From Akanthomyces muscarius (taxonomy: Eukaryota > Ascomycota > Sordariomycetes > Hypocreales > Cordycipitaceae), in contig NC_079243.1 of NCBI RefSeq assembly GCF_028009165.1, positions 3,472,001-3,536,000 of the forward strand: a stretch of DNA of 64,000 nucleotides. Reading direction: 5' to 3'. The position numbers were made by a program, and so were the translations under genes. Below are positions 1 to 9,753 of the stretch, in pieces. The notes below the pieces were generated by a model. The model saw only the letters and a program-made list of their open reading frames with translations. It had not been told where the DNA came from and ran no database searches. Numbering within the stretch: the stretch's first letter is position 1; the number at the start of each line of letters is the position of its first letter.

Positions 1-304
1 CGCGGCGAGCGCCTGGCCGCTGGACCTGGCGCGCTGGAACCTCGGCGACCTGGGCACCCGCGGCGTGTGGGACGCCATCGCGGGCCTGGTGCTGGGTCGG
101 CCGTACCGCCACACACCCGAGGAGACGGCGCAGTGGGAATCCATGGTGCTGGAGGTGACGGAGGGGTATGGCTTCCCGATACTGGCGGGCGTAGATGTCG
201 GGCACACGGATCCGATGCTGACGCTGCCGCTGGATGCGCAGTGTAGTTTGGATAGCGAAAAGGATGAGTGGGCGATTCTTGAGACGGCTGTTGGGAAGAG
301 ATAG
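1..304 (+). CDS. Peptidase S66 (LD-carboxypeptidase/MccF-like), C-terminal end only
   Basis: The reading frame is open from base 2 of the window to the TAG at 302-304, about 100 codons, so the 5' part of the gene lies outside. The segment GVDVGHTDPMLTLPL near the end matches the C-terminal block of peptidase family S66, where the conserved Gly-His carries the catalytic histidine of the Ser-Glu-His triad (family knowledge). The serine and glutamate would lie upstream and cannot be checked. Characterised S66 enzymes are bacterial: they trim murein tetrapeptides or hydrolyse microcin C-type adenylates. Fungal homologues exist, but their substrate is not generally known. Family call is good; function in this organism is open. 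Confidence 0.8.
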   Translation, partial: AASAWPLDLARWNLGDLGTRGVWDAIAGLVLGRPYRHTPEETAQWESMVLEVTEGYGFPILAGVDVGHTDPMLTLPLDAQCSLDSEKDEWAILETAVGKR

Positions 305-974
305 CTCGAGATGGCAGTACCCGACTGCGCATGTAGTGAATCCTGTTGAGTTCTAATCATTCGCATAACGTGCAACGGGGCGACGAGTAACTTGGGCGTG
401 TCGCTTACATGCGACTTCGGATCTATGAGCAAAGCCAAACAATCACAGGAGGAAAGTAGTTACAATCAGTGTCACGTCAAAAAATTGAGGTGGTATGCCA
501 ATCGTCTATATTCGTACAAGTATCAACGACTCTAATTCGTCCCCTTTTTGTTCAACGAAACCTGTGATCGCTAATCATCATCCTGTATCAGTCCAGATCC
601 GTGGACGATGCATGCAATTATTAAGTTTTGTGCGCTTTTTGTCGGTCCAAACGAAAACCGTGGGCGACCTGATGCGGTAGCACTGATGCCCAGGCCGGCC
701 CAGATTCTATCAACGCGCTTCGTGAATGAGAAAAAAAGGCATTTCACCAAGGCATTGTGGTATCGCAGAAAAGCACCGGTTGCCATGACTCCGTTCTCCG
801 CCCCAGAATAAAAACAAGTGTAACAAGAAAGTGTTATATCAGGAACAAAGGGAATAGATAAGAAGAGTGCTGAGTATGATTATGGTGGGGTTATATTGCT
901 GCCAAGACGGTTCATAGCCTGTAAGCATTGTGTGCACCACTGTTGGTATTGCAGCAAGACGTCTTATCAAAACT
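305..974. other. Intergenic region, convergent 3' ends
   Basis: About 670 bases between the 3' end of the S66 gene (+) and the 3' end of the cyclin gene (-). Only short random frames are present on either strand. It probably holds the two 3' untranslated regions; no gene, repeat or RNA was recognised. Confidence 0.6.
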
Positions 975-3035
975 TTAGTTCAGGATGCCCTCCCAGACGC
1001 CCTGACCCTGATGAAGGACGGAGCGGGGGTTTGCGGTCTGGAAGCCGGTAGCGGCCTCAGCAGAGCAGCATACTCTCTTGCGTGAAGAAGCCATGTTCCA
1101 TGTAGCCTCGGGGGCGGGATAGGTGCCGTGGAGAAGGTAGCGCACATTCTCTTGAAGGCAATCGTCCATGAGAGCAGGACGCGTGCGCTTGCGACTAGCA
1201 CGAGCAATAGGCGTAGAATCGGCAGAATGCAGGTCCTGGTTGCGGAGGTCCTGTAGGGCGCGGGCGGCGTCGCAGACAGGATCTCTTGCCAACTCTTCGA
1301 AATCTTCTTCGCGTCTGGCTAGGGGGGTGTCCAGGGATAAGCCACCGAGCTTCGTAACCGGGCCGGTGTACGATTCGGGCGACGACGAAAAGACATGCTC
1401 ACCAAAGTCTTCGGGAACGGAAGGCACAGTCGGCTTCTGGCAGCTTCTCTCATTCATCACCTTGGCCGCACGGAATCGCGACGAAGCCACCAACTTGGAG
1501 TTGAGGGTCGCGCTAGCGAGGGATGAGATGGATGAGATGGAGGAAGAGCGAGAAGAGCGAGATACATCCGATATCATCGACTCGGGAGATGAGGCAGTGG
1601 AGACAGAGTTGGCGAGAGAGGAGCGGCGAGCCGGGCAGTAGCTGTGAGGAGACGAGGTCACCGAGACGGGGAGGCGGTCGAGGTGCTGAGTGCTGGTGAC
1701 CGAGTTGGCTTGGGCCAGGGCGAGGCACATGGCACTGGACTTCTTGTACGAGCCCGCACTCACGGCAGGAGTGCAGAGACCGTTGGTCTGAGGCGTCAGA
1801 CGAGGAGTTGGCAGTAGGCCAAGAGCGGGAGCAGGGCGGCCGACAGAGTAGGCAGGGGTACCCATGGGCTCCGCAACTGTAATGGGAGCAGAGGTGAAGG
1901 CCTTGGGGATGACATCGATGGCAGCAGGGATGTCTACAGGGGGGTTGAGGATGCTGCGAGGAGAAAGCGCAAAGAGATCGCTGCGCTTGGGGCTCGCCTG
2001 AGGGAAGAACAGACCATCGATGTTCGTGAGCTCCGGGTTGAGGCTGAGAATCAAATTCCTCCACTCGGTGCTCTGCAGGGGCACGGTCTGCGCGGCACCA
2101 GGTGAGGGAGGCGAGGGAGGAGTGTTGTACTTCAGAACGATCTCAGTCCAACGTTGGAAAACGTCTTCGGCAATGTGCAGCTTCCAGTTGACAGCAAGGA
2201 GGAAAGAGATTTCGTTCTGGTTGATTTCATTGGTGTTGAGGCCAGAAATCTTACTCCAGGCGCGGGCGGAGTAGTTGCGGTCCTGGAGGTACTTGGAGGC
2301 GAGGATCAAGGCAGCGAGGAACATGCGGCGGCCGCACTGGAGTGCGCGGTCAGCGTGGCGATCCTCAGGCTGCTCCATGGTGAAGTTGTACTTGGGGACA
2401 TGGGGCTTGATGAGAATGAGATAATACAGCGCAACCTGAAGGGTCGAGTAGCTGGTGCGCGAGCGGCGGAGTGTCTCCTGGATAAAGGTGCGCAGGGGCA
2501 AGACTGTCTTGATACCGGGCTCAGGGCGGCATGCTGCCGAAGAGAGAGGCCAAATTGCCTCAACAATTTGCGTCGATGAATCTGCGTGGGCCAGTGTGTG
2601 AGAAGCGGATTCTGGAGAGCTAATATTAAAGCCTGAGTTGCACAAAAACATACCAACAAGAGAGTCGACAAAGTTGACCTTACGGTCGCATTGTCGGACA
2701 AGCGCAGGAGGGCAAGCGCCTCGAGCACGAGATCCAGAGCCGGAGCGCCGAGGATTCTGGCGCAACTCCTTGGGGAGAGCCTCAGAAACGACAGCCTTGG
2801 TCAGAGCAGATCGATAGTTGGCCGTCTGGACAGTCGCGGCGGGCTTGCGGTAGCAAGGGTCGCAAGAATCCGAGTCGGAAGTAGAGAAGACAGAAGTATC
2901 GTCGGAATAGAGAGAGGCCGTGTCAGACCAGGTGGAGTTGGTGGTCGAGACGGAAGAGGTCAGAATGTTGTTGTAGGTGGCGTATTGGTTGGCGGTGGGG
3001 ACGTAGGTCGGCGAGATATTGTTGTCGACCTGCAT
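975..3035 (-). CDS. PCL-type (Pho85-family) cyclin
   Basis: Two exons on the minus strand: 3035-2654 and 2581-975, spliced product 662 aa. The 72-nt intron (2582-2653) starts GTATGT, has a CTCAC branch-like element and ends CGCAG. Because 72 is a multiple of three and has no stop, a naive frame runs through it. Splicing joins VNFVDSLV to DSSTQIVEAIWPLSS, restoring the contiguous N-terminal cyclin fold expected of PCL cyclins. The core spans roughly residues 120-270, with LASKYLQDRNYS and WSKISGL-type helices. A long Ser/Pro-rich tail with SSPES and Ser-Thr-Pro sites fills the C-terminal half. Such cyclins activate the Pho85/PhoA CDK in cell-cycle, phosphate or nutrient control. Which PCL subgroup this is cannot be decided here. 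The tail suggests phosphorylation-dependent turnover (inference). Confidence 0.85.
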   Translation of the reverse strand: MQVDNNISPTYVPTANQYATYNNILTSSVSTTNSTWSDTASLYSDDTSVFSTSDSDSCDPCYRKPAATVQTANYRSALTKAVVSEALPKELRQNPRRSGSGSRARGACPPALVRQCDRKVNFVDSLVGMFLCNSGFNISSPESASHTLAHADSSTQIVEAIWPLSSAACRPEPGIKTVLPLRTFIQETLRRSRTSYSTLQVALYYLILIKPHVPKYNFTMEQPEDRHADRALQCGRRMFLAALILASKYLQDRNYSARAWSKISGLNTNEINQNEISFLLAVNWKLHIAEDVFQRWTEIVLKYNTPPSPPSPGAAQTVPLQSTEWRNLILSLNPELTNIDGLFFPQASPKRSDLFALSPRSILNPPVDIPAAIDVIPKAFTSAPITVAEPMGTPAYSVGRPAPALGLLPTPRLTPQTNGLCTPAVSAGSYKKSSAMCLALAQANSVTSTQHLDRLPVSVTSSPHSYCPARRSSLANSVSTASSPESMISDVSRSSRSSSISSISSLASATLNSKLVASSRFRAAKVMNERSCQKPTVPSVPEDFGEHVFSSSPESYTGPVTKLGGLSLDTPLARREEDFEELARDPVCDAARALQDLRNQDLHSADSTPIARASRKRTRPALMDDCLQENVRYLLHGTYPAPEATWNMASSRKRVCCSAEAATGFQTANPRSVLHQGQGVWEGILN

Positions 3036-6000
3036 CTTGAAGAATGTGTATATAGTATTATGGTAGAGGCTTGAAAGGTGTGTTGGTTTTCAAGCCGTAT
3101 ATAATATTTCCAGTCGCCGTCTGGCTATGTCAAACCGAGAGACGAATCGTGAATTACCGTTGAGCAAATGTTCGAAGTTACCGTGTCGTAGTGGAGCTAA
3201 CCAATGTCAAAGCATGCGCAGATGCTATTCAACAAGAGCTAGTGTCCGGGGTGTGTGTGAGAGGAAGAGAGAGCTAGATGTTGAGACCAGCAGAGACTTT
3301 CTTCACACTGACGATGGAACCGGTAGACGAGGCAGAGACGGCGACTGGGATAGTTGTGTAGGGTGCAAGAGGCATTTCGACAAGACTGTATAATCTGTAG
3401 AAATGAATATTTGTGGCGATGGAAGACTGTTTAAATCGAGTCAACCATTTGTCGGAGGAAAGTGACGCAGAGAGGGTCGAGTCAGACGGTTGTCATGTAA
3501 CGCGGGTTTGTGGTTGGCGTAGAGTGGCGAGGAGTGTGTCGAGTCGGAAGCCGGGCGACGGTGAAGACGCGACCGTTGGTGATATGCAGGTACGGGTAGG
3601 TGACGTGCGGCTGCAAGGGGATGTAGCGCCGACCAAGAGGATATTTAACAGAGGGGAGGGACAGGCAGAGATGTGACTCTTTTACCGTAGTGCAAGACAA
3701 GGCGAGGCCGATGGTGACAGCCTGGGAGGCGCGGTGCTGTGTGGATACCGGAGGCGGCTGTGTGACTCTTTGCACGGGTGGCGAAAGAGGCAGCAAGCAC
3801 AGGTGGTGGCCACGCGGGAGCTGAGCGCAGCAGGCAGAGAGGGGGATGGCAGTGGGCCACAGGCGGTTTCGGAGGGGAGGAGGGGGGGGCAACAGGGAGC
3901 GTCAGCGCTGTTGGGGGGAGAGCCTAGGGGGGTCTTCTGGGCAGAAGATGACACCAGGCACCTATTGGGCTGCTGTAGGTAGTAGCGGGGGGGGGGGAAA
4001 GGTATGAGTAACAGGAAATCGTTCGCTTTGAATCTAGCGCTTTTGTCGGTATGACTAGGAAAGCTGGATAAAATCGATATTTAATCCCACGCTTTTCTTT
4101 GTTCGTATCGAGGTTTTCGCGAGGTATAGAGGTGGTGCGTTGTTTGATGCAGCTGTTTGCGTTGCGGAAAAAAAAATTGCCGGTGCGGTCGCAAGGTACA
4201 AGTGAATGTCGCTGCGAGCGTGTGTGGTAAGCCGACAAAGTCGAAGAGAGGCGTTCAACTGTGATCGAAAGGATGGTCGTGATAAGGAAAAAAAAAAGTA
4301 CAGAATAAAACAGAATAAATGTCGATAATTTATTAGAGTGGTGAGCCGTGGAGTGGAGAGATCAACCAAAGCAGACTTCGAGGAGTCGCTGGTCGTTTAC
4401 AGGGCGAGTTCGAACTTCATCGCGACGGCTTTGCAGTTCGATGGGAGGAGGGAAATCAAGAGTCACGGCGAGGGTCACGGCTTAGTTTTGAGGAATCGAC
4501 GAGCGAGAATGACAAAGGCTGGGGGGGTGGGCAGCCGGACCAGAAGTACCGCCAGTATGACGGGGCGGCCTGGGAGGTACCTAGACCGCGAGAGAGAGAG
4601 GACGCTGCCCACGCACAAGGTCGAGTTGGGCATTGGTACGGCCGGCGCGCCAGGCAGGCGGTGCTGCTCTGACATTTTTACTGGTACGGTACTGGTATCA
4701 GGAGGTGAGGCCAGACCATTCATTCCGCCAGCAGCAGAGGAGGGGGGAACGGCCAGACTCCCCTTGATTCAACTTGATTCGACTCGCTACGGCGCTGAGG
4801 ACACAAACGGGCTAGCGCTGCTGCCTGCCGCCACTCAATTGGCCACGGCGAGCCCAGGTGCTCCGCCAGGTGGGTGGGGCACGGCCCAGGAAGTGACCAT
4901 TTGGGCGTGGCTGCGATGAGCCAGGTCCTTGTACCCAGTACCAGTTCCAGTACTCGTGGCTGCTTGTGGCTCAGCCGCCTCTCGGTCCTCCTACCAGTCC
5001 AGTACATATTACAGACTACGGAGGCACAAGGAGGCAAACTCTCCCAAGAATGCTGCGCTGGTGGCCATGGCCGGCTCTCAAGGGCCATGGCTTCCATTTC
5101 CTGTACCTAGTACTCCGTGCCCAGTGCTTCCAGAAGATGGCCCAACTTTCACCACACCAACTTTTGTTTTCCTCACTTTCTATTTGCTGGCCTTTTCCGG
5201 TTTGGCACCCCCAGAAACCTGTGCATGGATTTTGCTGCTGGTACAGCATTGCATCAGCCCCTTGCTAATCGCCAACTGTTCTGCCTGGGGAGGATCCAGT
5301 TTGCCCAGCGAGAGAGGATAGGAGAGGGGCAGATGCCTTTTAGCGTGTCTCTGAATACTGCCTGGGCGCCGGAATGGGTGGCGAAGAGGAAGGCGACCAG
5401 ACATGGCCAAGTTGGCAACTGAAAGACCATGTTGCAAGGTCCCCGAAATCAAGAGCGACAGCCCACTTGGCATTGTGTACCGCCCGCAGTGGCGACATGA
5501 TTGCTGGTACTTTCCCGCGTTCACGAGGGGCTTGTATTCCCCGCCAGCTATAAGACGTGACAGTATTTATTGCCTGTTATCGTGGACGCCAATGTGGCCT
5601 GTTTGGCGGCCATGTCATCGCGTCACCCTCAATCAGACGCAGCAGAGATGCCGGTAGGTGACTGCGGTTCGCAACGCATCAATCACTGGCGCGCCAGCAC
5701 GGCATGTGTGTCCGTCTCGGTACATCAGGCTTTCTGTGACCTGACATCAGTGGTTGCTTGGAACATTCTCCTGCGTGCTGTAGGGGAGTACTTCTGACTC
5801 GTACCAAGTACTTTGGGCGCTGGCAAAATCTCACACCTTGGCCGCCACTGCGTTTGGCTTGGCGTTGTTGTCAAGAACTCCTCGCACTTCGCCGTCCCCG
5901 GTCAACTCCCTCCGTCATGGTGCATGCGATACGCGGGCGCCACCAGTCCAAGTGTTGGTGCCTGAGGACTCCAGCATCCAGCATCCAGATTTGTACAAGG

Positions 6001-9000
6001 TTATTATGGAGAATGGCAGAATCACGCAGCGACGAGAACACTCTGTCATTTGCCACAAGCCCGCTACCCTGCACAGTTCCTGCAATTAAACTCTACACGA
6101 TATGACGACGCTATTGCTGTAATACACGGCTTTTCCAGGCCTCGATATTTATTGTTTTAACCTCGGGACTTGTCACAGTCATTCTTAGGATGTTGCCAGG
6201 TGTATCAAATTAGAATGGCGGGTGACTTAGCCAAGTCATTCGAATCACCACCCTTCTCGGGGCGGCCGTCGCTGCGGAAGGCCGACCGGCGATACCAGGA
6301 GAAAATGTCACTCCACCGTTAGTAATAGCTGATGTTGAGTGGTTGATGCTTTCGATGCGATCTTTCACCGCCTTCCCCATCTGGCGCACATCATCAGCCA
6401 TCACCCATAGCGGTGCTGCTTGCATCAGAGCTTCGAGGAACGCGAGGTGGCCGAGAGACTGGAAGAATTCTCCTTACTACCGCCATTTATCGCCTTCTGA
6501 TAATCACGTGCCTGCGCTCACGACGTTACAATCATCTTGATACGAAACAGTATCATTTTTTTTATTTGGCGACTCCGGCAGCCCATGCGTGTCGAGATGC
6601 AAGAGGGAGGGCGTCGCTAGCGTGCCCTACCCTCACTGTGTGGTAGAGGTACAACAAAGACAGAATACCTCAGTCACAAGGAAGGGCTCAACTAGCCGTT
6701 GATTAAATTCAAGACTATTTGCATAGCCATGCGCCATGGTAGCACTGTCGCCGAGACAAGGAGCTGCAGTCTTTCCTCTTGCGAACATCTCTTGGAGTAA
6801 ACCGTGCTATTTTTACACTTTCGCCGTTGAGGCAGTGACCTCCAACGGGTAACCACAGTGCAGTGGCTTGCGCTGCCAGAGAAAGCTGCGCTCTTGTCTC
6901 ATCCGGACCGCCGGAGGCAACCCCTGTGCCTCTGTAAGTACTGAGTAAGTCCACAGTTATCCGCGGATTCGTATCTCATCAGAAGTTGGCGTGGGCCGAT
7001 TTTGCTGCCTCAGGCCGACTCGACTATGACAACTGCTGCTGTAAGTTCTCAGCGGAAAAAGAAGGGGAAAAAATGGCGACGAAAAAAACAGCCATCTAGA
7101 CAAGATATCATGGCCAGGAGCTTGTTACTCAGCTAACTCTTTGCTACAATTTTATGCAGCATTCGTAGCCAGACGGAACCTGGCTGTTGTGTCGGTTGCG
7201 CTCGCCCGAGCCCGCCGGAGAGTCACTTTACGCCATGTCTAAGTAGTTTGCTACCTAGTCTTGCTCCCGCCGGCGTGCGTGTTGCACGGAATTCCTGCAG
7301 CCCAGTTGTTCGAAGCTAGCCTGAGCCACCACTCACCTGCAAAGCCGTAGAAAACTTTCCGAGCGTGTGTGTGTGCCTTCTCTTCTGGGACGCCGCGCCG
7401 TTGCCCGTAGCACCAGCTGTTTCTCCGGGCAAGCCTTTTATCGACCTCGTTCGTAAAAATAACCTCACAAGAATTGCTGGCGTTCCTTCGAGATGCCCGA
7501 CCGAGTCGTTCACGGAGCCCAGCTCGAGTGCGCTCGTCCCCGATGACTCAACGCCCATGGCGCGATTCATGGCGGACAAGGCCAAACCCCACCACTGGGC
7601 AGGTACGGCTCTCTGCTGCAAGCTGCCCAGGCGTTCGTTGTTGGATCAGGCTCACGCCAGATGCCGCTGCCTAGAACCTGCCGCCACTTCATCGAAATTC
7701 ACGATGGGCCGGATGAGCCTCGTCACTAGCCGTAGCCTGGTCATGCGCGTCATCCTCGCCATCCTTTCACCCCCGCGTGGCCTTTATGCTGGGGGGCTGC
7801 AAATGCGCCATTCTGAATCATAACGGATCTGTATAGCACGAGGACGTTTGAACTTCCGGGCTGACAAGTCTCTCTACTAAGACGGGCCCTTCCCGTGCTC
7901 TGCTGAGAAGATGACACTTGTACGGGTGCTGTGCGCGGCACTACAGCGTCATTGCCCACCTACAACCCAAGAGCCCCATAATAGGATGCGCGAGCACTTT
8001 ACCGGGCGAAGGCGATCTCCAAGGACGGTTCAAAGCGGCTAGCTGCCTTCACCTCCAATCGTACTGCAGGCTGCGCAAGGACGTGCAACTGCTGGTAAAG
8101 TTCGGAATAGATATACCGGCGGTGCAGTATTGCCCTGGGCTCCTAAAGACAAAGATGACAGGATAGTATGTCGCGGACGAACGTTCACTGAGACGTGGCC
8201 ATCGTGGCAGCAGCTAAGCTGACAAAGATAAAGCTTCTCTACATAGATGCCAAGTTCATGAGACTGTCTCTTTTTGCACTCTTTTGCAAAGTAAGCTGTG
8301 AAGCTGGAAGTATTATTACCGTTGCAAGCGGCCAACGAAGCTCGTGCCTGAAAGTATATGTCGCCACCGAGACATTAGATACATTTTGCAACCCCCTTCT
8401 TTCAAAAGCTACTGTAAGCCATATATGATACATATAAGTATGGAGATGATGATATCCGCTGGCCACTGAATAAGCTGGGCCTTACGCCTTGTCGCTCAAT
8501 GCCATTGCGTTAGCTAGTTTGCTCATGGCTGTTGCAGCCTACGCCGTGTTGGCAACGCGACTCTTCTTCAACGAGCCACTGCGCAGTCACTGTAACTATC
8601 TGCAAAAGGCGACCGAGGGCGCAGCGCTGTCCCAAATGCAGCACGCTTGGCAGCCGCTGGCTACCTTACGCCGCCGATGACCAGCGGCAGCTGCGCGCTG
8701 CACAGCCCGCTAAAATCTGCCCGGCAGCTGTTCAACGACACAAGGCAACAACTCTCAACTGTGCCCCCGTCTCCCCCCTCCCCCCCCCATCGGTTCATAG
8801 TCCGAGAGCGGAATTGACACGCAAAGAGCTTACGGGGGGAATTATCGAGGATTATCGAGAGACTGAGATGGCTCCGATATTCGGGTCTCTCCATAAGCTT
8901 TATTAGCCACGTTTCCACCATTCGCAGCGAGATGACGGGAGCGGTCTCTAGTCGGCGCTCGCTAGGCCGAATGCAAAACACCTAGCCACTGGTAGAAGAC

Positions 9001-9753
9001 CTGGCCACTCCGACATCGCCCGTCGTTCGCCTCGCAGACCACAATCGCCACGCCAAGGGGGGGGGAGCTTCGTCTCCTGATCGTGCGCTCGTCCAAGTCA
9101 GAGTCACCAGCATCTTACGAGTTCTGTTTTGGTTAACCAGGCAGAGTAGGGAGCGGCGAAAGTAACGTGCCCCTGTGCCAAAGGCAGCCGTCCCCAGAGA
9201 GCCTCGGGGAAATGCGCAGCACCTTGCCACGGCGACCATAAATCGCCTCACTTTTCCTGTGCAACATGGGAGCCTTGTACGTGAATGGATCCATGCGTGC
9301 TATCATCGGCATCGTACATTTTCACTTGTTCGCAAAAAAAAAAAAATTAAAATTGGGCGGATTTGGTAGAACTCAAACATTGCCCGTCCATTCGAGGCAG
9401 CAAACTCGGGTAATTGCTCTCACCGACACCATGGCATCAGCAATCCCTTCAATGCAACCACAAATACCAAGAAGCTGAGTGTGTGGTGACCGAGAAAGCC
9501 GAGCCGGGGTGTAGCTGTCGTCTTAATCTATTATTAAAAGAACATGCACTGTGTATGGGCAAACGTCGCAGTTCAATCTTAGTGCAAATCAACCAAGCAA
9601 ATCCTAAACGATACAATACTGAAAGGTCCAAAAAGTCATCCCTCTTTTCTCACCTGCTTCCCAGTTTTCTTTATTCCCAGTAAATAATTGAAAGCCCCCC
9701 CCTGCAGCAAAACCGTCACATAATGTAACCTTATCACAGCCAAAACCTGTCAT
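3036..9753. other. Gene-poor interval, 6.7 kb
   Basis: No intact gene recognised. The first 1.5 kb is pyrimidine-rich on the minus strand and probably contains the leader and promoter of the cyclin gene at 3035. It includes an 11-G run near 3987-3997. The middle holds palindromic GTACC/GTACTCCGTA-like words (4578, 5104, 5806) and one coding-like minus-strand segment at 6210-6470, listed separately. Near 8763-8790 there are C-runs. All other frames are short and show no family signature. Confidence 0.55.
6210..6470 (-). pseudogene. Coding-like relic, unidentified
   Basis: Minus-strand frame beginning about 6470 and stopping at 6210. It reads FFQSLGHLAFLEALMQAAPL, then a charged helix-like stretch (WVMADDVRQMGKAVKDRIES), then a Ser/Thr/Ala-rich end RRVVIRMTWLSHPPF. 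Composition and heptad-like hydrophobic spacing look coding, unlike surrounding frames. A possible acceptor (CTTCCAG) precedes SLGHLAF. Stops and lack of coding sequence lie upstream, so this may be a 3' remnant of a lost gene or the last exon of an unrecognised one. Family not recognised. Confidence 0.25.
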
